Numbered from the stretch's first letter, positions 15,225 through 24,987 are shown. The stretch: 64,000 bases of DNA from SAR324 cluster bacterium (GCA_028282885.1 JANQGX010000087.1:1-64000); one strand, 5' to 3'. The notes: generated from the sequence alone by a model not told the origin. A program made the numbers and translations.

Positions 15225-18200
15225 TCTCGACAACCGAACTTTGGGGGATATGATCCGATGTCAAGACATCCTGCCCCTTCTTTCTCTTCTCTCTGAATCT
15301 CTCAATCCGAACATAGGTATCCGTTATTTTATTCATTGCTCCTGACCAGAGCCAGAATCCTATCAGACGCCTTACCTTCTCAAGATGTTGTTGATTGGCA
15401 TGTTGGTCAAACCCGGTATAGCCATTTGTAAATCGTAAACTGATCTTTTTATATTGAGCACTCAGAAGCAGATTTGTACAGGCAGCCAGTTGCAGGGCTG
15501 AGGAGAACTTTTGGTCATGGTTGGAGACATAATCCTCCATGCAAATGCCATCGCGGAATGAAAAGAAGCAATCCCGAATGTTGCCTTTAAATAAGGGGTT
15601 TTTGAAAAACGGGATAGTCCCCGTCTTTGGCGAACAAAGAAAATCAATATAGGCAAATTGAAGGTTCTTCTGACGTTTGATTGCAAACTCTCCGAAATAA
15701 ATATTGAAGATTTGGCGTAAATGATGGTTTAAGAACTCATGGAGCAGTGGATTTTTTTCTTTGTTTTTATCCCTCCCGCTGAAGTCAACCTGTCGAACAT
15801 AATCCCAGAAATACCCCCGGAGACGCCATCCATTTCTTTTCACACTGAGTCTTGACAAATGCCTGATAGAAGGAAGGAACTTATTTTGCAGAAAGGGAAG
15901 AACGGCTTCGTCCCAAATCTCATCGGCTTGTTCAATAGCCAAAGACCCATTTGAAGCGACAGGATTCGATTCGGCCTGAAAAAGACCATACTTCAGTAAT
16001 CCAACCTCCAACACAATTCTGATAAAAAACTGCATGAATGAAGCTACGTTCTGGATTTTGGGCAATCTTACAAGTTGAAAGACCCAGCTTGTAATAAAAT
16101 CATCCACAAAATCCCAATCCCTGTACTTCCTCTGCTTCACCCCTTCCATCCTGGACATCAGACTTTCATGCTTGAAAACCCCATCTTCATCGAAATACAA
16201 ACCAAAATAACTTGTTTTAAAAAGATACAGATCGGCAAGTACTTCCTCCCAGATGGAACTGATCTTTTTTGTATGGTAAATGTCATCCAGAGACCTTGTT
16301 ATCTTATCTGAACAGTACCCATTTGCATATCGGTCCTCCATTAGAGACGCCAGTCGACTATTTTCATCATCTGGATTAGTCTGGGGAGATCTTTCTGGAT
16401 AAGGTTGAGGATCAGTTTTATTTAAATAAGAGTCTATATTGAGACTCAACGGAGAATTATCACCTGACCTGGTGAGGATTGATCTTCTTGGAGAACGTTG
16501 AGGATCATCTTTAATCAAACCCAGATCATCATCGATTTTCAACAGTAAATCATAGATTATATGTCCTATTTCGTGTAAAATAAATATAATATTTTCTGAA
16601 TTCGTTAATTGTCTCGAATTCAAACTGATACTTCTGTTTTCCCTGTCAAGAATGGCATCCGGTCTGTTGCTAAAGAAGGGAAGATAGGCCGGAAGATCCA
16701 TCAAGGCTTTGGAAAGAGCGTTTCGAATCCCGGTTTTTGTTTCCGCATCCAGATGCAGTTCCGGAAGAAGTGTCTCTTCCAGCCCTTGTAGTGAGCTTTT
16801 ACAAACAGAATTGACCAACCAGGAGATCGCTACGATTTTCTTTGTATGTAACAATCTCAGATCAGGTAATCTGGCATGATTCCTGTCATGATTGGGTGGA
16901 ATCGCCAGTTGTCGCTGTGAAATAATTTTCTGTATCAGGTCTACCTTAAGGACAAACCACCCTTCAAAACCGACAAATGTGTTTGTTTCAAAGTCAGCGA
17001 CGGTTTTCTTCTCTTCAATCATTCCGGTTTTCAGATTCCAGAAAAAGATCACCGGCGGCACATCAGCGTCATATGTTTTTTTAATACAAAAGGAGAACAC
17101 GGCCCGGAGGAAATCATCAATATAATCAATAATATCAACAAAGAAATGAAAGGTCAGGGGTGCCGTCAGCAAGTAATTGATCGCATAAAGCATTGAAACA
17201 AAAGACTCAATTGTTTCAATGGAGAGGTCGGAACCGAAAAAGTCAACCAGGTAGTTTTTAAACACCGTTTGGGGAAACAGTTTGAACTGAGATTGTCGCG
17301 TACCATTGAAATATCTTTTGGTGCGTGCAGTCTTACTTTTTATCTGCTTAACCTGATCCCTCACATCTTCGTCCGAAATGGCATTTAAATCCGGATAGCG
17401 TTTGTTGATACTGCCCTCCAGCAGTCGAATCTGATTCTTGATATGGGTCGGGCTTAAGATTTGTGTCGAATGAACATTGATCCTGTCCTTGTATGATTTG
17501 TACCTCTCAAAATCAGGCTTAGGCAGTTTCGATTTTGTACTGATTTTTGATTTGATCTCAAGAAGAGGCGAACGTAATTGTCTGTTTTTAAAACGAAAGC
17601 TGTTATCATTTTCCCTTTTCCTGCCAAAGTATCGGCTTCTGAATAGGGCTCTTTTTGCCAATTGCACAATGAAAACAAAATCTCCAAACAGGTACTTCCT
17701 GTTTTTCTGAAACAACTCAAGATCATATCTCCCTTTGATAAAATTGATATCGCTATACTCTGATCCCGTTTCATCATATTGAATTGGCTTTCCATCCATC
17801 GGGGGGGTCATTCCCAGGTTGTTAATCAAAATCGAAAACTGTTTTAATTGGCGGACGACAAAATCCGTTTTCCCTGTTTGCAGGGATACCAAAGTAGATG
17901 GAACGACCATATAATTGGCCTTGTTTTTGGCGTTTGGCTTTTTGGCTCCTCTCTTCTTTACCGGCTTGGGCAAGTTGTAGCCGTCGTAGTCTCTCTTCAG
18001 TTTTCGGAGTTGACCCAGCACAATGGATTCCTTTTCCGGATCCGAAGCGAACAGGCACTTGGAACCATTTAAATGGTGCTCTTCGATAATATCAATGGTT
18101 CGATGGGTTCTCTTTACCAGATCGAATGGGATCCCGGTGATACTGTAGGTCAGATGAAACAAAGGCGATTCAGGTCTCAGCTTTGCCTTGAAAATATTTT

Positions 18201-19410
18201 TCAATCCGTATTTTTCTGCAACATCATAGGCATCTTTCACTTTCAGAAATCTGATCCGATTAATAATGCTCTCCATGACGGAAACCAGACGGCCCCTCAT
18301 CATGATGATGCAATCAAAAAAACCTGATGATAAAAAAGGTCTGATAAAAGTGGGCCTTTCGCTTTCTTCCAGGTCAGACCAGGCTTCATGGGCTTTATCA
18401 ATGATCAGGAGATAGATGATCACCTGGAACTGATCGGGGTTCACCAGTTCAATAATACCATTGAATTTGAGCTGATAGATCTCCAGAATGCCTTTCTCGT
18501 GTCTGCTAAGACCTTTAATGTATTTCTCAGCCTCCGCCCTGTATTCATCATCTTTAAGATCTTGAGAGACAGAAGGATAGTCATCCAACATCTTGCGATA
18601 CAACGGCTTTTTTATCTCTTCGAGAATAATGTTTTTGTGATGCCTGTATCCATCACCATTGGGAGACTTTTTCCTGCGTTTTTCAGGAGACTTCTTAATC
18701 TGCCTGGTAAAGCATCTGTTAATTTCGGAAATAAGAACTGCCTCGGTTTTGAAGTTGCCTTTTTCCATTAAGTCTCTGATGGTTCCGGTGATAACAGAAT
18801 CTGCCTTTAAATCGTTTTCTTGCAGCCTTTTTCTGATGTTCTTTGCGATTTCGGAGTCCAGGGTCAGATCCATCAAACCATAAATTTCACCATTAAAGAT
18901 GTGATGCAGATGAACCGGAAAAAACTTACGATATATTCTTCCCCCATTAGCCAATTTAATCGGCTTGCAGCACTCCTCCCATTTTTTGTCAGCCCGCGGC
19001 GACTTCCAGTAATAAGTGATCTGCAGGTCTTCAAGCTTATCGATTAATTCTTTATATTCGTCATTTCTGTCATTGGGAAGCACCAGACAGAGGTCATAGG
19101 CATGATAGTAATTCTGACCTGATACTTTTCCCATGTAGGAAAGCTGGGTAGCCAGCCCCTGTTCACTGACCAAAGTGAGGTTTATATAGTTCCAGGCCCC
19201 AATCCCGATGAATCCGCATGATTTAAACTTGTGGTCAGGTGTCGTTACACAGTCTGATTTTTGAGTGTCAAATCGTTTATCGGCATTTTGCGACCAGTGA
19301 CAAAGGCTTGCTGCCAAATCAAGATTGTAATTGGATATCTCTGCCGGCTGAATATTGATCAAACCGACCAATATGGCATTCCCGGATCTTCTTATCGTAA
19401 TAGAGGCCAT
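15217..19410 (-). CDS. Giant unknown protein with gluzincin-like metalloprotease motif
   Basis: This protein of about 1397 residues (ATG 19410; an upstream TTG at 19485 would add 25) has no overall similarity that I recognise and no signal peptide. Residues 946-950 are HEIGH in the helical context IIFILHEIGHIIYDLL, and about 105 residues later comes WEEVLADLYLF (E1055-E1056). HExxH plus EExxAD is the zinc-ligand layout of gluzincins such as dipeptidyl peptidase III. Between the two motifs lies a polar, Ser/Pro/Asp-rich insert (about 970-1020), probably a disordered loop. The N-terminal 900 residues are mixed alpha/beta with basic patches (KRGAKKPNAKNKA) that might bind nucleic acid. It converges on the KAP operon. 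The protease assignment is motif-based. Confidence 0.75.
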   Translation of the reverse strand: MASITIRRSGNAILVGLINIQPAEISNYNLDLAASLCHWSQNADKRFDTQKSDCVTTPDHKFKSCGFIGIGAWNYINLTLVSEQGLATQLSYMGKVSGQNYYHAYDLCLVLPNDRNDEYKELIDKLEDLQITYYWKSPRADKKWEECCKPIKLANGGRIYRKFFPVHLHHIFNGEIYGLMDLTLDSEIAKNIRKRLQENDLKADSVITGTIRDLMEKGNFKTEAVLISEINRCFTRQIKKSPEKRRKKSPNGDGYRHHKNIILEEIKKPLYRKMLDDYPSVSQDLKDDEYRAEAEKYIKGLSRHEKGILEIYQLKFNGIIELVNPDQFQVIIYLLIIDKAHEAWSDLEESERPTFIRPFLSSGFFDCIIMMRGRLVSVMESIINRIRFLKVKDAYDVAEKYGLKNIFKAKLRPESPLFHLTYSITGIPFDLVKRTHRTIDIIEEHHLNGSKCLFASDPEKESIVLGQLRKLKRDYDGYNLPKPVKKRGAKKPNAKNKANYMVVPSTLVSLQTGKTDFVVRQLKQFSILINNLGMTPPMDGKPIQYDETGSEYSDINFIKGRYDLELFQKNRKYLFGDFVFIVQLAKRALFRSRYFGRKRENDNSFRFKNRQLRSPLLEIKSKISTKSKLPKPDFERYKSYKDRINVHSTQILSPTHIKNQIRLLEGSINKRYPDLNAISDEDVRDQVKQIKSKTARTKRYFNGTRQSQFKLFPQTVFKNYLVDFFGSDLSIETIESFVSMLYAINYLLTAPLTFHFFVDIIDYIDDFLRAVFSFCIKKTYDADVPPVIFFWNLKTGMIEEKKTVADFETNTFVGFEGWFVLKVDLIQKIISQRQLAIPPNHDRNHARLPDLRLLHTKKIVAISWLVNSVCKSSLQGLEETLLPELHLDAETKTGIRNALSKALMDLPAYLPFFSNRPDAILDRENRSISLNSRQLTNSENIIFILHEIGHIIYDLLLKIDDDLGLIKDDPQRSPRRSILTRSGDNSPLSLNIDSYLNKTDPQPYPERSPQTNPDDENSRLASLMEDRYANGYCSDKITRSLDDIYHTKKISSIWEEVLADLYLFKTSYFGLYFDEDGVFKHESLMSRMEGVKQRKYRDWDFVDDFITSWVFQLVRLPKIQNVASFMQFFIRIVLEVGLLKYGLFQAESNPVASNGSLAIEQADEIWDEAVLPFLQNKFLPSIRHLSRLSVKRNGWRLRGYFWDYVRQVDFSGRDKNKEKNPLLHEFLNHHLRQIFNIYFGEFAIKRQKNLQFAYIDFLCSPKTGTIPFFKNPLFKGNIRDCFFSFRDGICMEDYVSNHDQKFSSALQLAACTNLLLSAQYKKISLRFTNGYTGFDQHANQQHLEKVRRLIGFWLWSGAMNKITDTYVRIERFREKRKKGQDVLTSDHIPQSSVVEIS

Positions 19411-19511
19411 CTTATAACTATCTGATATTTTCTGGTAATTTGAAAGAATAGCGATTTTAATACAAGAATGCTTTAAAAAAATCAATGCGCAATATAGACA
19501 TGAAAAAAGCT

Positions 19512-19540
19512 TAAATAGTGTTGATAAAGTGCGAAATCAA
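19512..19540 (-). promoter_or_regulatory. Predicted promoter of the giant gene
   Basis: On the minus strand TTGATT (plus 19535-19540), a 17-bp spacer and TATTTA (plus 19512-19517). Transcription would begin near 19505, upstream of either candidate start codon. It lies in AT-rich DNA, so a chance match is possible. Confidence 0.35.
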
Positions 19541-19918
19541 ATTCACATTGTTTATTAAGAAAATATTCGATGTACATACATTGGAAGGAGTTCCTATCGC
19601 GATCTTTGAGTATTCCGGTTACTCACAACTTCCAGGCGCATTATTAATCAGTGAATCTTTGCCTAAAAGTTGGATCTGAACTCTTAATTAACTTTTCCTT
19701 GTCCATACCTGACGATCCTCCGACTTTGTAACTCCTTCGTCATTGTACCGGAAAATCAAAATCTCAACTCAACCTTCTCGGAACCCGCATTCCAGGATTT
19801 TCTGATTTTTTAACTTTACCCTATCCTCTCTTCTATATTACAACCAATTTATAGACCGACGATATCTGCTGCTCTGCATTGGTTTGACCGATTCACACAA
19901 CCGCTCCGAGGACTTAAA
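19541..19918. other. Intergenic region between divergent genes
   Basis: About 380 bp of AT-rich DNA separate the giant gene from the MBL/cNMP gene. I see no open frame, strong palindrome or RNA gene. AGGA lies 7 nt before ATG 19919 and serves as its ribosome-binding site. Confidence 0.5.
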
Positions 19919-22297
19919 ATGAAACGAATAACCCGCACAACCAGTCCCAAAGATAAGATCGTGGCAAATAAACTTGATCCGGGAGTTTTTGTGATCGAGG
20001 TACCGGAGACCGGACGTAAGATCAGTTTAGGTCAGCCCCCTGATACGATTAAGAGGTTACAGCAGGTTGGTTATTTTGGCGCTAATGCGGTAGACACCTT
20101 TATTTTGATTGACTCCAAACTGCAGGGCGAATCCACCTGCTGGGTTCTGGTTGAATTCCCTCTCCTCTACGCTCTCTATCTGAAACTGGTTCGGAAAAAC
20201 GGTAAAACCATGCCGGCCTTTTTTGCCGGAGAATACCCCGTTCTGGTTGGATTGCAGAACGATGTGGACCAGGCCCTGAGGATGATGAAGTACGGCAATT
20301 ACGGTGTTGATACCATGGATGAACTGGATGCCATGGATCTGCCCGAGCAGACCAGGGATGCCTTGAAAAAAGAGATACTCGGTCTGGCTGTGGGCAACGA
20401 GGTTAAGGAAACCGACTCTTATATAAAAACAGCGATACTGGATCCCAAGCCCGGGGACTATAGTGAGTTCAGCGATCTGGGAGATGGCATCAAAATCGGC
20501 AGAACGGGCTACAATCAATATCGACTCCTCTACGCAGGAGACACCATAGATGTTGACGCCTGCCTTCAACCGGAAGAGAAGTTCCGTGCACCAATCGCCT
20601 ACAAGCAGTATCGGTTTCCTATCACCGATTTTGGCATCTGGCATACCGGCGAATACGATGGAATGGATGCCTATTACAGCGCAGCCCATACAACCATAAT
20701 TCACAAATATGAACCGATCCTGATCGATTATCCTTCCAACATGACCGATATTCTGGCCCATAACGGGCTCTCCAAACAGTCGGTCAACACCGTGATTGTT
20801 ACCCACAATCACGACGACCACACCGGCGCTATGGTGGAGCTGTTCCGCCGTAACAATCCCTGCCAGATTATTACCACCGAGCCGGTGAAAAACTCCCTGG
20901 TTAAGAAAATAGCTGCCCAGGCCAATCTCTCTGAAAGAAGAGTGGATGAGGGCTTTAACTGGACGATACTGCCTTTCAGAGCTGACCTGCCCTATCAAAC
21001 AGAGACTTATAACCTGGACGGACTGCAGATCACAGGGCATCTGAGTTGTCATAGCGTTCCCACGACTGTTTACACTTTTCGAATAAATCAAAGCGGAGTG
21101 GATTATTCATACGGCCATTTTCTGGATATTATTTCCTTCAAACGCATGCAATTGCTGATCAAGGATTCCTGGATGCCACCCAGCCATGCCGAATACCTGG
21201 ATCAGGTTGTGAGGCAAACACCCTATAACCTGCTGAAATACGATGCCGGTTGCGCCATGGATGCCGGTGTTCCCTTCAGCGTTCACGGACAATGGCAGGA
21301 TCTGATCGATTCACGGACAGAGAAAACGGCCCGTCTCTTCAGCCATGTCAATCGAAATTTACTGGACAAATCCTATGAAAGGGAAGGGCGGTTTGTGCGC
21401 ATGGGAGATCTGGACGCCTCTTACCGGGACGCCGACGGACAACTTAAACACATCGGGAATCAGAATCGGGCCATTATCGCCTTTTTCTATCAGGCCTATA
21501 ACATGGTTTTAAACTATTTCGAAAGCCTGATGGATGGCCCGATAGATCCGGAGCAGCTTAAAACCATGCGTTATTATGCCTATGCCTTTGCCAACACCCA
21601 GAAACAGGTAGACCAGAATATAGGCACCTTTCTCATCGAACAGGATCAAAAATCGGATTTTGTCTATATCATCATCCGTGGCACTGCCGAGGTGGAGAGC
21701 ATAGACAAAAAGGATGTGCTGCCGTCAACATCGGTTGTTGGTGATGGTGAAGTTATCGGTGACATTGGTGTGATTGCCAGAAAACCGAGAATGGCAACCG
21801 TACGCAGCACCAACCGGATTACCTATCTGGCAATTCCGGCCAATCTCTTCCTGGATGCTATGGAAGCACTCAATATCAGCTATGAAGGCCACTTCAAGGA
21901 GATCTTCGAACGTCGCCTCTTCTTTCAATCCGCTGTGGATGTTTCCCGCGATGTTTCAACGATCAACCTCAACACAATCGGAAAGCACAGCGAGATTCGC
22001 AAAGTTGCCAAAGGCGAGGTCATCTTTGAGAAGGGCGATTCCATCGATTCCCTCTTTATCGCCTCCGAAAGTGTTGAACTGAAATTCAACAGCAGCAGAG
22101 CCATCAACACAAAGGGAGTCACCCTCATCGGTGAATACGAGCCTTTCGTTCAAAAACAGGACACACCTCTACGCCTTCATACAGCAACGGCTCTGGAGGA
22201 GATGGAGGTTCTCCGCTTTTCTCTCAACACCATAGCCGATATTCCGGTCATCCATGACAATATCAGGCTTCTGGCACTGGATCGTTACCGGATGTAA
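19919..22297 (+). CDS. Metallo-beta-lactamase fold protein with cyclic-nucleotide-binding domains
   Basis: The 792-residue protein has an N-terminal region (1-225) I do not recognise, then a metallo-beta-lactamase domain (about 230-460) with the metal motif THNHDDH (H296, H298, D300, H301) and further candidates H377, D442 and H456. A linker leads to a cyclic-nucleotide-binding domain (about 563-660) with a phosphate-binding cassette GEVIGDIGVIARKPRMATV (R624 for the cyclic phosphate). A second, degenerate copy occupies about 684-785. The likely role is a hydrolase whose activity is gated by cAMP or cGMP; the substrate is unknown. The next gene, on the same strand, encodes a bestrophin-like membrane protein. 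Confidence 0.85.
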   Translation: MKRITRTTSPKDKIVANKLDPGVFVIEVPETGRKISLGQPPDTIKRLQQVGYFGANAVDTFILIDSKLQGESTCWVLVEFPLLYALYLKLVRKNGKTMPAFFAGEYPVLVGLQNDVDQALRMMKYGNYGVDTMDELDAMDLPEQTRDALKKEILGLAVGNEVKETDSYIKTAILDPKPGDYSEFSDLGDGIKIGRTGYNQYRLLYAGDTIDVDACLQPEEKFRAPIAYKQYRFPITDFGIWHTGEYDGMDAYYSAAHTTIIHKYEPILIDYPSNMTDILAHNGLSKQSVNTVIVTHNHDDHTGAMVELFRRNNPCQIITTEPVKNSLVKKIAAQANLSERRVDEGFNWTILPFRADLPYQTETYNLDGLQITGHLSCHSVPTTVYTFRINQSGVDYSYGHFLDIISFKRMQLLIKDSWMPPSHAEYLDQVVRQTPYNLLKYDAGCAMDAGVPFSVHGQWQDLIDSRTEKTARLFSHVNRNLLDKSYEREGRFVRMGDLDASYRDADGQLKHIGNQNRAIIAFFYQAYNMVLNYFESLMDGPIDPEQLKTMRYYAYAFANTQKQVDQNIGTFLIEQDQKSDFVYIIIRGTAEVESIDKKDVLPSTSVVGDGEVIGDIGVIARKPRMATVRSTNRITYLAIPANLFLDAMEALNISYEGHFKEIFERRLFFQSAVDVSRDVSTINLNTIGKHSEIRKVAKGEVIFEKGDSIDSLFIASESVELKFNSSRAINTKGVTLIGEYEPFVQKQDTPLRLHTATALEEMEVLRFSLNTIADIPVIHDNIRLLALDRYRM

Positions 22298-22497
22298 AAC
22301 AGATCCCGGCTCATTTGCCGGTTAAATTGCATAAAAACAATTATCTATATTGAAAAAGTACAGATTCCCAAGTTCAATCCTCTCCTGATGATCCCGTAAA
22401 TTGAAGTTTTTAATGGATTTTTCCGGCAGTGTTCAGCGATAATAAGGAATGCATTTTTATCAATAAATATCCTAATCTGCACAATTCACGGGGAAAT

Positions 22498-23268
22498 ATG
22501 GTCAAGAATTTTATTAAACTCCAGGATCATCAAACAATCATCGTTTCGGTACTTTCCCTGGGATCTACCTTTGTTTGCCTGCAATTGGAGCTCACGCTGG
22601 ATATGCCAACAGGACTGGTGGGTGTTGCCATTGTTTTTCCCATCGTTTTTTCCATCAATGCAGCCTATCGAAGACGTGAAGAAGCGTTGGAATATCTGGC
22701 GGGGCTTAAATCAGCGGGAACCTCAATTTTTTATGCCCATCGGGATTGGATTGACGATGAGAATAAGACCCATGCCAATCGTGTAAAACTGCTTCTGATG
22801 GATCTCCTGGAAGCCATTCGCGAGGATTTTAGTTCCACGGAAGAGCTCGAAGCCGATAACCACAGAATCTATCACCTGTTTTCGGAGATTTCAAAATCCA
22901 TTGAATTATTGCGACAGTCGGGGTTAACCGCCCCCGATATGTCACGGACCAATCAGTATCTAAGGGAAATGATGGAGCATTTTGAAAAGATGCGAAACAT
23001 TTTCGTCTACCGTACGCCCGTTTCATTAAGAGCTTACACCCAGGTTTTCCTGAATATATTTCCTGTCATCTTCGGACCCTATTTTGCCTACCTTTCCAGC
23101 CACTATTTTGCAGCAAGCGGCTACCTGGTCGCGCTACTCTATGGTATCGTTCTCACCAGCCTGGACAATATTCAGGACTCCCTGGAGAATCCCTATGATG
23201 GAATTGGTGAAGATGATGTCAACCTGGATATCAGGGAAGATTTCCACATTACCATAGACCGGTTTTAG
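22498..23268 (+). CDS. Bestrophin-like membrane protein
   Basis: A protein of about 256 residues with two N-terminal hydrophobic segments, a long central helical region and two further membrane segments (about 185-225), followed by LENPYDGIGEDDVNLD. That motif resembles the conserved post-membrane segment of bestrophin-type anion channels. ATG 22498 is preferred because the preceding in-frame residues (from GTG 22429) are unlike a membrane-protein start. It follows the MBL/cNMP gene by 200 bp on the same strand. Weak family match; other membrane families remain possible. Confidence 0.6.
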   Translation: MVKNFIKLQDHQTIIVSVLSLGSTFVCLQLELTLDMPTGLVGVAIVFPIVFSINAAYRRREEALEYLAGLKSAGTSIFYAHRDWIDDENKTHANRVKLLLMDLLEAIREDFSSTEELEADNHRIYHLFSEISKSIELLRQSGLTAPDMSRTNQYLREMMEHFEKMRNIFVYRTPVSLRAYTQVFLNIFPVIFGPYFAYLSSHYFAASGYLVALLYGIVLTSLDNIQDSLENPYDGIGEDDVNLDIREDFHITIDRF

Positions 23269-23282
23269 AGAATTCTCGTCTG

Positions 23283-23906
23283 TCAACGCTGCTTTTCAAT
23301 TTTTTTGCGAGAGATCTCCGGGTACAACTCTTCGGTGCATTCAGGGCAGATTGAATGACTGAATAGAGCTTCCGAGTGATTTTCAATATAGGATTCAATC
23401 TGATTCCAATACCCCTTGTCATCCCTGATTTTCTTGCAATTGGCACAAATCGGCAACATCCCGGACAATGCTTTGACCTCATCCAGTGTTTTCTTGAGTT
23501 CTGCTACCAAATGCTCTTTCTCAGCTTCGCTTTTTCTCCTCTCATCCAGTTCAATCTTCACGCGAAGCCTTAAATCGGCAACATAGCCAAAAACCCATCC
23601 AATCCCGATAAAGGCGAGATGAGTGGACCAAAAGTTTCTGCCAATGAAATCACCCAGCACGATCCCCTCGGAATGATAAAAGAGAAGCAGATTGAGTGGA
23701 ACAGACAAAAAACCTGCCAGCAACCCCGCCCAACGACCAAAAATCAAGGCCAGGGTAATCAAAGGGATCAGTGCAAAGGCAACAACCGATCGTGAAATCA
23801 ACGGATAGGTTAGATAGAAAAGTGAGCCGTAGACCAGTATTGCTCCAATCGCCAAAGTGACACGTTTGTAAAGTGGTGCTGGAAAAATCTGACTAACTTT
23901 TAGCAT
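23283..23906 (-). CDS. Membrane protein with Cys4 cytoplasmic tail
   Basis: The 207-residue protein has about four transmembrane helices (18-110), a coiled coil (112-147) and a C-terminal module LPICANCKKIRDDKGYW followed by ICPEC (C154, C157, C187, C190). This Cys4 module is a common tail of sensor kinases and response regulators, where it probably binds metal. There is no kinase or other catalytic domain, so the protein looks like a sensor lacking its own output. It ends 14 bp from the convergent bestrophin-like gene and lies 12 bp downstream of an alpha/beta hydrolase gene on the same strand. Confidence 0.7.
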   Translation of the reverse strand: MLKVSQIFPAPLYKRVTLAIGAILVYGSLFYLTYPLISRSVVAFALIPLITLALIFGRWAGLLAGFLSVPLNLLLFYHSEGIVLGDFIGRNFWSTHLAFIGIGWVFGYVADLRLRVKIELDERRKSEAEKEHLVAELKKTLDEVKALSGMLPICANCKKIRDDKGYWNQIESYIENHSEALFSHSICPECTEELYPEISRKKIEKQR

Positions 23907-23918
23907 TTGTTTACTTCT

Positions 23919-24623
23919 TTAGCGGGATCCCGGATTGTGGATTTTCTGCAAGAACCTTTCAATAGCCTCGTTGACCTCCTTTGGTTTTTCGGCAAATACA
24001 AAATGAGTCCCCCCTTTTACTAAAACCGCTTCGGTGTTCGGTGTGTTTTCTGCCAGGAATTGTGAGTATTTGGGAGGTGTCATCAAATCCAGATCGCCGC
24101 AGATAGCCAGAGCTGGCACTTGAAGAGATGGTATCCGGTCCATAACATCAAAACGATCACAGGCCTTCAGATCATTGATAAAAGCCGCAATTGTGTTCTC
24201 CTTGTCACGTTTTTTAATAATCTCAGCCAACTCCGGATTGATGAGTGCGTAGGCAGTGCCCATTCCTTTATTCCACTCATCCGGATCGTCTGCCGCCTGC
24301 TCCAGCATGGCAATAAATTCGGGATGAACCCTGAGCCTGGCACCGGAGCCTATCATAACAAGACCTGCAAGATCATCCGGGTAATCCAGCGCGTATTGCA
24401 AGGCAATGGCTCCCCCCAGGGAGTGACCTGCCAGCACCAGGTTGTCATACAGCCTATCCTCCAGATATTTTCTGAACCATTCAACATAACCGGTGATTGT
24501 GGATATCAGATTGCCATCCGGATGACCCGGTAGATTGATGGCTTCCGAGTTTTCAAAATAATCAGTCTGGTGTTGCCAGGCTTCGCGACAACCGCCGGAA
24601 CCGTGTATGAACAGTAGCTTCAT
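23919..24623 (-). CDS. Alpha/beta-hydrolase
   Basis: The 234-residue protein has the oxyanion/early motif HGSGG (7-11), nucleophile elbow GHSLGG (S68), an acid in GDLDLMTPP (about D177/D179) and catalytic H207 (GGTHFVF). It has no signal peptide, so it is a cytosolic esterase, thioesterase or C-C hydrolase. It is separated from the second hydrolase and the Liv operon by 360 bp containing a strong terminator-like hairpin, so it is probably a separate transcription unit with the Cys4 membrane protein. Substrate unknown. Confidence 0.85.
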   Translation of the reverse strand: MKLLFIHGSGGCREAWQHQTDYFENSEAINLPGHPDGNLISTITGYVEWFRKYLEDRLYDNLVLAGHSLGGAIALQYALDYPDDLAGLVMIGSGARLRVHPEFIAMLEQAADDPDEWNKGMGTAYALINPELAEIIKKRDKENTIAAFINDLKACDRFDVMDRIPSLQVPALAICGDLDLMTPPKYSQFLAENTPNTEAVLVKGGTHFVFAEKPKEVNEAIERFLQKIHNPGSR

Positions 24624-24913
24624 TATATAATCTCCCGTTTGTCTGGTTGTGGTCTGTTTCTAAAGATGCCTGTCTTTAACGTCTCGTTTTAAGACAATAC
24701 AAGCGAATCAGATTGTCCACCCCTAAAGTCAGGATTTTCTATGATATTGGAAGTGTGGAGCACCGGGAAAGCCTTCACGGATCATCTACATAAATCCTCC
24801 GGGGATAAAGACTTATACATCAGTCCCGGATGTTTATCAATCCCGGCAAGCCGTTATCGGATTTCAGGGAAAAGAGACAAAGCTGTCGTGCGGGAAAAGG
24901 CAGTAACGGTAAG

Positions 24914-24944
24914 GGATTTGTGGGTATCGCCGACCCACAAATCC
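24914..24944 (-). terminator. Terminator-like hairpin ending the Liv operon
   Basis: GGATTTGTGGGT (24914-24925) and ACCCACAAATCC (24933-24944) form a perfect 12-bp stem with a 7-nt loop, 43 bp after the stop of the last Liv-operon gene. There is no long U-run. It is the only structured element in the 360-bp gap between the two hydrolase genes (24624-24987). Confidence 0.6.
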
Positions 24945-24987
24945 GGGGAAGGGTTATCAAAGAAAACGAACAACTCAGGATCTGAAA

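Noticed and set aside
22306..22321. Short hairpin CCGGC/GCCGG after the MBL/cNMP gene
   Set aside because: Only 5 bp of stem and no U-run; too weak to call a terminator.
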